From the NCBI GenBank assembly GCA_900321795.1, contig ONXO01000040.1:1-12158 (forward strand): a DNA stretch of 12,158 nucleotides, written 5' to 3'. This DNA is from an uncultured Eubacteriales bacterium (lineage in GTDB: Bacteria; Bacillota_I; Bacilli_A; RF39; UBA660). Positions 1 to 5,424 of this stretch are shown in pieces (position 1 is the stretch's first letter; each line of letters begins with the position of its first letter). Both the position numbers and the translations under genes were made by a program. The notes under the pieces were generated by a model. The model did no database searches. It had not been told where the DNA came from and was given only the letters and a program-made list of their open reading frames with translations.

Positions 1-1337
1 CTATTTCTTGAAATACCCCAGTCAACCATATTATCAAGCCAGTTACCAAATCTCTTCTCACCAATGTAAGATGGATACCACTTTATTTCTTTACTTGCTT
101 TGATAATATCATCTTTTACTTTTGTAGTAGCTACATACCAAGCTGGCTTTGGATATTGTATTAAAGCACTTCTACATCTCCAGCAATGAGGATAGTCATG
201 CGTAAACTTTATTTTTCTAAATAATTTGTCATTTTCTTTTAAATATTTTATTATGTCTACACTTAACTCTTCATCAGTAACTAGTCTTCCTTCCCAAGGA
301 CCTTCTGTGTACCTTCCATCAGCTCCAACAGGATTTACAAATCCAATACCATTTTCTCTACATACCCTGTTGTCGTCTTCTCCATAAGCTGGCGCTATAT
401 GAACAATGCCAGTTCCGTCTTCTGCGGTTACATAGTTATCTGCTACCACTCTAAAACAGTCTCCTTCAGGTGTTACAAAAGGCATTAGTTGCTCGTACTT
501 CTCTCCAACTAAATCAGTTCCTTTATACTTTTCAAGTACTACCGCTTCTTCTCCAAGAACTTTTTCCATTAAACTTTCAGCAATTATGAATTTATAACCC
601 ATACTCTCTACTAATACATAAGTAAGTTCAGGATTAACACATAAAGCAACATTTGCGATTAAAGTCCAAGGTGTTGTTGTCCAAACTAGAAAGTATACAT
701 CTTCATCCTTTTTCTTAAATGGTAAGATTAAAGAGTTTACAGGATCTTCTTGATAGCCCTGCGCTACTTCGTTTGAAGAAAGTTCAGTCCCACATCTAGG
801 GCAATACCAAAGCACTTTATTACCAAAGTATAAAAGTCCTTTTTTATCCATTTCTTTTATAATCCACCATTCAGATTCTATAAAATCATTCGTACAAGTT
901 ATATATGGATTATCTTGATCAATAAACTGACCCATCATATCAGTTACTTTTCTAACTTCATCTATGTTAGTAGCTGTTTCATTATTACATTCTCTGCAAA
1001 AGTTTTCTATTCCAAATTGCTCTATGTCTGCCTTAGAAGTAAATCCAAGCTTTTTTTCAACATTAACCTCAATTGGAAGTCCATGAGTATCAAGGCCTAT
1101 CTTTCTTACTACTTTGTAGCCATTCATAGTCTTATATTTACAAAAAGCATCTTTTATAGTTTTAGCAAATACGTGATGTATTCCTGGTTTAGCATTAGCA
1201 TATATTGGTCCATCATAAAACACCCAAGGTTTACTATTCATTTCAACACTTTTTTCAAATATTTTTTCTTTTTTCCATTTTTCTAGTATTTCCTTTTCTC
1301 TTTCCACTGTCTTCTTACTATTTAATTCTTTATACAT
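1..1337 (-). CDS. ileS: Isoleucyl-tRNA synthetase, N-terminal part (type-2-like, GIHH signature)
   Basis: Charges tRNA-Ile with isoleucine in the cytoplasm. Only about 445 codons are present because the gene runs off the left edge; the family is usually 1,000 residues or more, so this is a window truncation and not a broken gene. The start is the ATG at 1337-1335 (MYKELN), with GGAGG at 1345-1349; a nearer ATG at 1340-1342 is out of frame. In order one sees the Rossmann fold with GPIYANAKPGIHH (residues 43-55), then the CP1 editing domain with TTTPWTL and GTGIVHIAPAYGEDD, and two Cys-containing strands (CPRCG; HCWRC) typical of the family. The class I signature reads G52-I-H-H55 instead of HIGH. 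The GxHH form is known in some type-2 (eukaryote-like) IleRS. Expression is predicted to be controlled by the T-box leader just upstream. The identity is near certain; the type-2 assignment is inference from the N-terminal motifs. Confidence 0.96.
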   Translation of the reverse strand, partial: MYKELNSKKTVEREKEILEKWKKEKIFEKSVEMNSKPWVFYDGPIYANAKPGIHHVFAKTIKDAFCKYKTMNGYKVVRKIGLDTHGLPIEVNVEKKLGFTSKADIEQFGIENFCRECNNETATNIDEVRKVTDMMGQFIDQDNPYITCTNDFIESEWWIIKEMDKKGLLYFGNKVLWYCPRCGTELSSNEVAQGYQEDPVNSLILPFKKKDEDVYFLVWTTTPWTLIANVALCVNPELTYVLVESMGYKFIIAESLMEKVLGEEAVVLEKYKGTDLVGEKYEQLMPFVTPEGDCFRVVADNYVTAEDGTGIVHIAPAYGEDDNRVCRENGIGFVNPVGADGRYTEGPWEGRLVTDEELSVDIIKYLKENDKLFRKIKFTHDYPHCWRCRSALIQYPKPAWYVATTKVKDDIIKASKEIKWYPSYIGEKRFGNWLDNMVDWGISRN

Positions 1338-1350
1338 CTCATTTCCTCCA

Positions 1351-1399
1351 AAATAAAAAGATGGCTGCCAAAGGACGAAATATCTCGTGGTACCACCTT
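1351..1399 (-). terminator. T-box-controlled intrinsic terminator before ileS
   Basis: AAGGTGGT (1392-1399) can pair with GCCATCTT (1358-1365), with one or two wobbles, and the transcript continues as UUUUUAUUUU. The 5' arm is the same sequence used by the antiterminator helix, so the two structures exclude each other: charged or absent tRNA-Ile favours termination and uncharged tRNA favours read-through. The stem is interrupted inside by the small CGAG/UUCG hairpin region. Confidence 0.8.
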
Positions 1400-1545
1400 A
1401 TTTTATACTCTTATATTTTAACCCATTTATGGGCCTTTAGTTTAAGCTAAAGGACATCCGAAAGTGATACATATATACTGCACATGTTAGTTTTCACCAA
1501 ACACTAACTCTCTTTAAAGATTCGTATATAACGTCTTTCTTCATT
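1355..1545 (-). promoter_or_regulatory. T-box riboswitch leader of ileS, Ile specifier AUC
   Basis: The RNA senses uncharged tRNA-Ile. The base of Stem I pairs GAAAG (1535-1539) with CTTTC just before GGATG. Above it ATATAC pairs with GTATAT, leaving an internal loop whose 3' side contains AUC (1466-1468), the Ile codon read by anticodon GAU. An AGAGAG element and a GTTAG/CTAAC stem fill the distal part of Stem I. Two small hairpins follow (CCTTTAG/CTAAAGG and CCCA/TGGG). The T-box motif AAGGTGGTACCACG is at 1386-1399. It can form the canonical antiterminator (1371-1399): AAGG with CCUU, ACGA with UCGU, and a 7-nt bulge UGGUACC. UGGU matches a tRNA ending ACCA. The competing terminator is listed separately. 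Confidence 0.93.
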
Positions 1546-1561
1546 TGTTTTAATATTTGTT

Positions 1562-1590
1562 ATTTTATCATTTGCTTTTATTCTTGTAAA
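1562..1590 (-). promoter_or_regulatory. SigA-type promoter of the ileS T-box transcript
   Basis: TTTACA (1585-1590), a 17-bp spacer and TAAAAT (1562-1567) on the minus strand, with TG one base before the -10 (extended -10, TGATAAAAT). The predicted start, near 1555, is about ten bases upstream of the T-box Stem I. The -35 begins only a few bases after the stop codon of the YtxH-like gene, and I see no terminator hairpin between the two units, so some read-through into the leader is possible. Confidence 0.75.
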
Positions 1591-1593
1591 TAC

Positions 1594-2028
1594 TTATTTT
1601 GTTTTCTTAGTAGTTTTTTTAGTAGTAGATTCTTCATCTTCTAATCTTTCCACTATTTCTTTAGCAGCTTTTACTGCTTGTGCTTTAACTTCTTTAACAG
1701 CTTTTTCAACTACTGGTGTAGCTTTTTCTTTTGCTGTTTCATAAAGTTCATTAGCCTTTTTTTCAACTGCCTTAGCACTTTTCTTAGCAGCATCTAATAC
1801 TTTTTCTTTATCCAAATCTTTTACTGCTTCCTTTAAATCATTAACCTTAGTTATAATATCTTCTTTAACATCTTTAGGATCAATTGCTTTTACTTTTTCA
1901 ACTAAATCATCTAATTTTTCTTTTAATTCTTTTCTAGTTTTACTTCCTTCTTGAGGCGCAAATAAAACTCCTAATCCTGCTCCAATACCAACACCCACTA
2001 AAAACTTACCAAATCCTCTTTTACTCAT
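1594..2028 (-). CDS. YtxH-domain small membrane-anchored protein
   Basis: A 144-residue protein. Residues about 6-25 form a glycine-rich hydrophobic stretch that ends in LFAPQEGSKTRKEL, the diagnostic YtxH-family signature. The rest is Lys/Ala/Glu-rich helix (about 30-130) with repeated KEAVKD/KKSAKAVEKKA-type segments, probably a long amphipathic helix or coiled coil, and a basic tail KKTTKKTK. The biochemical role of the family is unknown; in Bacillus subtilis ytxH lies in a general-stress operon with ytxG. The start has a good Shine-Dalgarno (AAGGAG, about 9 bases before ATG) and overlaps the end of the preceding DUF948 gene by 8 bases, so the two are probably co-translated. Last gene of a four-gene unit. 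Family assignment is strong; function unknown. Confidence 0.85.
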   Translation of the reverse strand: MSKRGFGKFLVGVGIGAGLGVLFAPQEGSKTRKELKEKLDDLVEKVKAIDPKDVKEDIITKVNDLKEAVKDLDKEKVLDAAKKSAKAVEKKANELYETAKEKATPVVEKAVKEVKAQAVKAAKEIVERLEDEESTTKKTTKKTK

Positions 2029-2293
2029 TAATTTTCTCCTTCTTTCTATTAAATAATTTTTTTGTAAAACCTAAAACCATTCCCATTACCCTATCACTTA
2101 TAGAGTTAACACTATTTGTAATATTATCAATAGTTTCAAACACACCATCTAAGCTTTCTGCTTTTCTTGTAATATTTTCTACTAGATAATCTACTCTAGT
2201 TAGTGTACCTATTAATTTTATGCTAAGCACTATCAAAGCTATTACAAAAACTATTAATGATATGTAAAGTATTACTAATAATGTATCAGCCAT
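2021..2293 (-). CDS. DUF948 / YtxG-like membrane protein
   Basis: A 90-residue protein with one N-terminal membrane helix (about residues 4-27), followed by a predicted coiled coil. That segment carries the motif VDYLVENITRKAESLD and repeated ITNSVNSISDRV-like heptads, typical of the DUF948 (YtxG) family, and the protein ends with a basic tail. The function of the family is not known; the architecture suggests a membrane-anchored rod. I chose the ATG at 2293-2291 over a GTG one codon upstream. It overlaps the stop of the preceding gene as TGATG, a usual translational-coupling arrangement. Pairing with a YtxH-like gene immediately downstream reproduces the ytxG-ytxH order of Bacillus, which strengthens both calls. 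Confidence 0.8.
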   Translation of the reverse strand: MADTLLVILYISLIVFVIALIVLSIKLIGTLTRVDYLVENITRKAESLDGVFETIDNITNSVNSISDRVMGMVLGFTKKLFNRKKEKINE

Positions 2294-3231
2294 CACTTTT
2301 CATCCCTTTCTTCATACATTGAATCTATTAAATTAAATAGATCATGTTCAAGTGTTTTATCAAAAGAATTATTATCTCCATCCTCTTCATCTTGAAGTAC
2401 CTTTTCACTATCATTCAAGAATGAATGTGTAGATGCTTTAGTAGTATATTCTTCATCTTGATAATTTAAAGATTCATCTAACTTTATTTTTTCTTCGTGT
2501 AAATCTTTAATTCTCTCTTCAATCTCACCTATCGACATATTCTTATTGATTTCTATTTCATTCAATAAATCCTCAATACTTTTATTATTCTCTTCTTTAT
2601 CAAAATTATTTGCTTCTTCAAGAGTCTTTTCTACATTTTCATCTTTTATTATATTTGATAATGTATTTTCAAGTTCATCTTCTAATGTCCCATAAGCTTT
2701 TCTTCTAACACTATCGTAATTCATATTATTTTCATCATGTCTTATAATAGGTTCTTGTCTCTCTTTTATTTCTTCTTTAGAATAATTCTTATCTTGTATT
2801 CCAAATACTGGACTTATTATTGGAGAAGGCTTAAATGTTCTAACAGGATTTTCTTTTACTTCTGTTTTAGGCATTTCTCTTCTTTCAGGTCTTACCTCTC
2901 TTCTAATAGGTTTTTCTTCTTCAAAACTTATTCCACTTCTTCTTACCTTTGGTGTTTCTTTAACTTCATCTACTACAGGAAATTTAAATTCTCTAGCTTC
3001 AGTTCTAAATAATTCTCTTTCAGAAATATCTTCTCTGTGTGAAAGAGTTTCACTTCTAAGTGGTCTTTCTGGTTCTTCCCTTGGAATATGAACTTCTTCC
3101 ACCCTAGGTCTAGTATACTCACTTACTGGCTTAGTAGCAGTTTTTTCTTCCTTTTTAACTTCTTCTTTCTTAATTTCTTCTTCTGGTTCTTCGTCATAGA
3201 ACACATTAATTAACTTATTAAATAGTCCCAT
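2293..3231 (-). CDS. Acidic, largely disordered protein with SepF-like N-terminal helix
   Basis: I do not recognise a named family. The 312-residue protein is very rich in Glu, Lys and Arg and low in hydrophobics, so it is probably mostly disordered. Three islands stand out. The first is an amphipathic N-terminus (MGLFNKLINVFYDEEPEEE, 1-19), closely resembling the membrane-binding N-terminal helix plus acidic patch of SepF. The second is a hydrophobic island PSPIISPVFG (135-144) inside charged sequence. The third is a C-terminal helix DLFNLIDSMYEERDEK (297-312). The globular SepF domain is absent. A good Shine-Dalgarno (AGAGGTG) precedes the ATG. It follows the lipoprotein by 20 bases and is coupled to the DUF948 gene, so it probably acts at the membrane as a scaffold; that is inference. 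It ends with TGA, showing TGA is a stop here. Confidence 0.8.
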   Translation of the reverse strand: MGLFNKLINVFYDEEPEEEIKKEEVKKEEKTATKPVSEYTRPRVEEVHIPREEPERPLRSETLSHREDISERELFRTEAREFKFPVVDEVKETPKVRRSGISFEEEKPIRREVRPERREMPKTEVKENPVRTFKPSPIISPVFGIQDKNYSKEEIKERQEPIIRHDENNMNYDSVRRKAYGTLEDELENTLSNIIKDENVEKTLEEANNFDKEENNKSIEDLLNEIEINKNMSIGEIEERIKDLHEEKIKLDESLNYQDEEYTTKASTHSFLNDSEKVLQDEEDGDNNSFDKTLEHDLFNLIDSMYEERDEK

Positions 3232-3251
3232 ATTGCACCTCTTTCTTTATA

Positions 3252-3872
3252 TTAATTAGCTCCTTCATAAAAATCTAATATGTTCTGTCTTTCATTTTTC
3301 CCCTGTTTAGGTTTTTTAACTTCATATTTACTTTCTAGTGAGCTTGAAACAGCATTACCTATATATGTGCTTATAATTTTATCATTATACTTTATAGAAG
3401 ATAAAATTATACTTGAATCAATTATAGCATCATAAACTTCATCTTCGGCAACACTTACTTCCACATAACTATAATTATACATCATTTTTATATAAAAGTA
3501 ATCATTATTTATTTTTTTAATTCTTACATACCCTTGTATTCCATTACTTTCAAAAGTACTGCTATAATAATCATCACTTTCTTTTTCAAAAACATTTTTG
3601 TATTTATAATAATAAGCATTTATATCTACATTCAAATAATATTTATTATAATTATGCAAAAGCACATGATTAAAATCCTTATCCTCTAATATTGAAAAAT
3701 CTCTAGGCTTATAGTACTTAAAGCCTGTTCCATAGGTGTTTTTTAAGGCTACTTTAGAAGAAATAATCTTTTCAACTTCACTAACTGACTTACTCAAATC
3801 AGTCTCATAAAGTTTATTAGAACATCCAGTCATAAATATTAATGTTACAAATAAGATTAGTATTTTCTTCAC
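3252..3872 (-). CDS. Predicted lipoprotein of unknown function
   Basis: A 206-residue protein starting with a lipoprotein signal: MKK, a hydrophobic core (ILILFVTLIF), then the lipobox MTGC with the lipidated Cys at residue 17. After cleavage it would sit on the outer face of the membrane. The mature part is rich in Tyr, Asn and Asp, with alternating beta-like segments and no catalytic motif that I recognise. The start is GTG at 3870-3872 with GGGTG about 8 bases upstream; lysines at 2-3 and the length of the signal peptide support it. It is the first gene of the envelope operon that continues with the disordered protein, YtxG-like and YtxH-like genes. A TATAAT promoter lies just upstream. 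Confidence 0.8.
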   Translation of the reverse strand: MKKILILFVTLIFMTGCSNKLYETDLSKSVSEVEKIISSKVALKNTYGTGFKYYKPRDFSILEDKDFNHVLLHNYNKYYLNVDINAYYYKYKNVFEKESDDYYSSTFESNGIQGYVRIKKINNDYFYIKMMYNYSYVEVSVAEDEVYDAIIDSSIILSSIKYNDKIISTYIGNAVSSSLESKYEVKKPKQGKNERQNILDFYEGAN

Positions 3873-3896
3873 TTAATTTCACCCACTTCTATAGTT

Positions 3897-3905
3897 ATTA
3901 TAACA
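3897..3905 (-). promoter_or_regulatory. Extended -10 promoter of the envelope operon
   Basis: On the minus strand TGTTATAAT gives a perfect TATAAT (3897-3902) with TG one base upstream. No good -35 hexamer is found 16-18 bases further up, only A/T-rich sequence, which is usual for extended -10 promoters. It lies 25 bases before the GTG start of the lipoprotein gene and downstream of trmB. Confidence 0.65.
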
Positions 3906-3966
3906 AAGTTTTTTCTAAATTAATAGTGTGTTTTTTATGTAAAATAATTTTACAAAAGATTTACAC

Positions 3967-4584
3967 TTAGAACTTAATCACTTTAACATAATTTATATTT
4001 TTACCTTTATTTATAAACTTATTCTCATACTCTGTTCTTATATCATCAAAATAATTTGTGTTTTTCTTTATTATAAAGTAATGATTTCTTCTAAAACTTT
4101 TTAAACTATATGCAAATAACTCATCATTGTCTGTCTTCTGCTCGATTACTTTTAAACCCTTAAATATAGAATTATACTTTTTTAAGAATACACTACTTGT
4201 TAATCTTCTCTTTTCGTGTCTAGCCTTAGGCCAAGGATCAGAAAAGTTTAAATAAACTTTACTTATTTCTTTATAAAATATATTATCTATCCATATAGCA
4301 TCAGAACATATTATTTTCATGTTTGTTAAGCCCTCTTCCTCAATAGTTTTTAAAGCATTTAATAAAACACTTGGGTACTTTTCTAAACCTATATAATTTA
4401 TATTAGGATTTCTTCTAGCATGTTCAATTAAAAATGAACCTTTACCCATACCTATCTCTAAATATATCTTATTACTATTATTAAATAAGCTTTTAAAGTT
4501 TCCCTTATATTGTTCTGGCTTTTTAATTACTACATTAGAAGAAGATACTACTTCTTCACTACCTTTTATATGTTTAAGTCTCAT
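3967..4584 (-). CDS. trmB: tRNA (guanine-N7-)-methyltransferase
   Basis: Methylates G46 in the variable loop of tRNAs using S-adenosylmethionine. The 205-residue protein has the expected family length and motifs: EIGMGKGSF (43-51) and GLEKY (66-70) for the cofactor, SDA (94-96), the hallmark FSDPWPKARHEKRRL (114-128) containing the catalytic and tRNA-contacting residues, and the C-terminal TEYENKF (184-190). AAGGAG lies about 8 bases before the ATG. It seems to be transcribed alone from an ATGACA/TATAAT promoter, and its promoter region is shared with the divergent candidate coat gene. The following operon has its own promoter about 60 bases downstream. Confidence 0.96.
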   Translation of the reverse strand: MRLKHIKGSEEVVSSSNVVIKKPEQYKGNFKSLFNNSNKIYLEIGMGKGSFLIEHARRNPNINYIGLEKYPSVLLNALKTIEEEGLTNMKIICSDAIWIDNIFYKEISKVYLNFSDPWPKARHEKRRLTSSVFLKKYNSIFKGLKVIEQKTDNDELFAYSLKSFRRNHYFIIKKNTNYFDDIRTEYENKFINKGKNINYVKVIKF

Positions 4585-4604
4585 ATACTTTGCTCCTTAA
4601 AATC

Positions 4605-4633
4605 ATTATACACAAAAATAGGCATTTTGTCAT
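4605..4633 (-). promoter_or_regulatory. SigA-type promoter of trmB
   Basis: On the minus strand ATGACA (4628-4633; five of six matches to TTGACA), a 17-bp spacer and a perfect TATAAT (4605-4610). This is the best vegetative promoter in the window. Its -35 hexamer shares three bases with the SigK-like -10 box used in the opposite direction, so the two promoters are superimposed. Confidence 0.8.
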
Positions 4634-4639
4634 ATACTA
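4612..4639 (+). promoter_or_regulatory. Candidate SigK-type promoter of the small coat-like gene
   Basis: AC (4612-4613), a 17-bp spacer and CATATACTA (4631-4639) match the late mother-cell SigK consensus (AC at -35, CATANNNTA at -10) known from Bacillus. It stands 23 bases before the ATG with AGGAGG in between. The same nine bases with the same AC spacing occur before spoVIF. No convincing SigA promoter for the plus strand is seen here. The AC element alone carries little information, so the pairing of both genes is the main argument. Confidence 0.6.
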
Positions 4640-4662
4640 ATAATGAATTTAGGAGGAATTTT

Positions 4663-5010
4663 ATGAAAAATAGAGATATGGTTTACGGTTCATATCAAGC
4701 TGGTGGTTTTCAAGAACCAAATATGATAGTTACTCCGCCTTCTGGTTATAACATTAACACTCAATATCAAGCATATGGTCCTAATGTATATCAAGGTGGT
4801 ATGATGCAAGGACCTAATATGATGATGCCTGGTCAAATGCCTAATAATGAACAATATTATAGTTATAGCGATGATTATGAACAAAGATTTACTAGATTAG
4901 AAAGACAAATCAGAAATTTAGACCAAAGAATAAGAGCACTTGAAACAGGTGCCTCTACTTCAAGTATTGATGATAATACTATCACAGATTCTAACCTTTA
5001 TATGATTTAA
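4663..5010 (+). CDS. Small Met/Gln/Gly/Tyr-rich protein with C-terminal coiled coil, candidate spore coat protein
   Basis: Not recognised as a named family. The 115-residue protein starts at ATG 4663 with a perfect AGGAGG at 4651-4656; a longer reading frame upstream has no Shine-Dalgarno and would overlap the trmB start. Residues 1-70 are low in charge and rich in Gly, Gln, Asn, Pro, Tyr and Met (GGMMQGPNMMMPGQMP, 45-60), as in self-assembling coat proteins. Residues 72-94 form a clean heptad coiled coil with hydrophobic positions Y72, F76, L79, I83, L86, I90 and L93 and many Arg/Gln/Glu. No signal peptide or membrane segment, and no Cys. A SigK-like promoter, the facing spoVIF gene and the composition all suggest a spore coat or coat-associated role; this is inference. 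Confidence 0.8.
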   Translation: MKNRDMVYGSYQAGGFQEPNMIVTPPSGYNINTQYQAYGPNVYQGGMMQGPNMMMPGQMPNNEQYYSYSDDYEQRFTRLERQIRNLDQRIRALETGASTSSIDDNTITDSNLYMI

Positions 5011-5024
5011 CTAATTTAAGCAAT

Positions 5025-5063
5025 AAAAAGGTATCACTTCTAAATAAAATGATATCCTTTTTT
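5025..5063 (+). terminator. Intrinsic terminator of the coat-like gene
   Basis: AAAAAGG-TATCA pairs with TGATA-t-CCTTTTT (12 bp with one bulged T), closed by an A/T-rich loop of about 13 bases and ending in a run of six T. It lies 14 bases after the stop codon on the plus strand. Its A-rich left side would also give a T-run on the other strand, so it may work in both directions. Confidence 0.8.
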
Positions 5064-5081
5064 ATTTCAAAAATTTTGTCA

Positions 5082-5128
5082 TAAAGAAAAAGAAAACTCA
5101 AAAGACAGAAGATTTCTGACATTTTGAG
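5082..5128 (-). terminator. Intrinsic terminator of spoVIF (and possibly der read-through)
   Basis: On the minus strand CTCAAAA pairs with TTTTGAG (5122-5128 with 5097-5103). An inner 5-bp stem CAGAA/TTCTG is separated from it by a small internal loop, and the transcript then runs into UUUUCUUUUUCUUU. It lies 14 bases after the spoVIF stop, back to back with the plus-strand terminator of the convergent gene. Confidence 0.8.
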
Positions 5129-5142
5129 TGAAAATTCAAGCT

Positions 5143-5379
5143 TTATAAATATTTATCTAAATTAGTAGGCACTTTATCGTTCACTACCATTTCTATTATT
5201 TTATCTTCTTTTTCTTTAGATACATCTTTTCCTGTAATCGTTCCTATCTCTTCAATTATGTTTCTTAAGTTGTTTTCGTTCTTAAAATCCCCTTCTTGCA
5301 GTTTCCTCGCTAAAGACACAATTGTATCCTTATTTACATGTGTCTTTTTTTCAATCTTGTCAAATAAATCATTAGACAT
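5143..5379 (-). CDS. spoVIF: Stage VI sporulation protein F (SpoVIF family)
   Basis: A 78-residue soluble protein. FDKIEKKTHVNKDTI at the N-terminus, a middle QEGDFKNENNLRNII and the block VSKEKEDKIIEMV closely follow the SpoVIF (YjcC) family, which is 80-90 residues long in Bacillus. There the protein is made late in the mother cell under SigK and is needed for proper coat assembly and spore resistance. ATG 5379 is preceded by AGGTGATGGG about 5-12 bases upstream. The SigK-like element AC-N17-CATATACTA lies directly before it, in keeping with the known regulation. der lies 44 bases upstream on the same strand. The protein marks the organism as coming from a sporulating lineage. Confidence 0.85.
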   Translation of the reverse strand: MSNDLFDKIEKKTHVNKDTIVSLARKLQEGDFKNENNLRNIIEEIGTITGKDVSKEKEDKIIEMVVNDKVPTNLDKYL

Positions 5380-5396
5380 TTACCCATCACCTAGTT

Positions 5397-5424
5397 TAGT
5401 ATATGAAAAAAGCAAGTATTTAGT
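5397..5424 (-). promoter_or_regulatory. Candidate SigK-type promoter of spoVIF
   Basis: On the minus strand AC (5423-5424), a 17-bp spacer and CATATACTA (5397-5405), identical in -10 box and spacing to the element before the coat-like gene. The A of AC is the last base of the der stop codon, so the promoter fills the short gap between the two genes. Predicted transcripts would start about 10 bases before the ribosome binding site. Confidence 0.65.

Noticed and set aside
1..1337. ileS as a pseudogene because it lacks a full open frame
   Set aside because: The frame is open to the window edge with conserved motifs; the truncation is from the window boundary.
2737..3012. Phe/Tyr-rich plus-strand frame of 91 codons
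   Set aside because: Complement of the Glu/Lys/Arg-rich disordered gene; composition is that expected from antisense of GAA/AGA codons.
4582..4590. CATATACTT on the plus strand near the trmB start
   Set aside because: The last base departs from CATANNNTA, and no AC lies 17 bases upstream.
4510..4662. Upstream extension of the coat-like gene by 51 codons
   Set aside because: It overlaps the trmB start and both promoters, has no Shine-Dalgarno, and AGGAGG sits right before ATG 4663.
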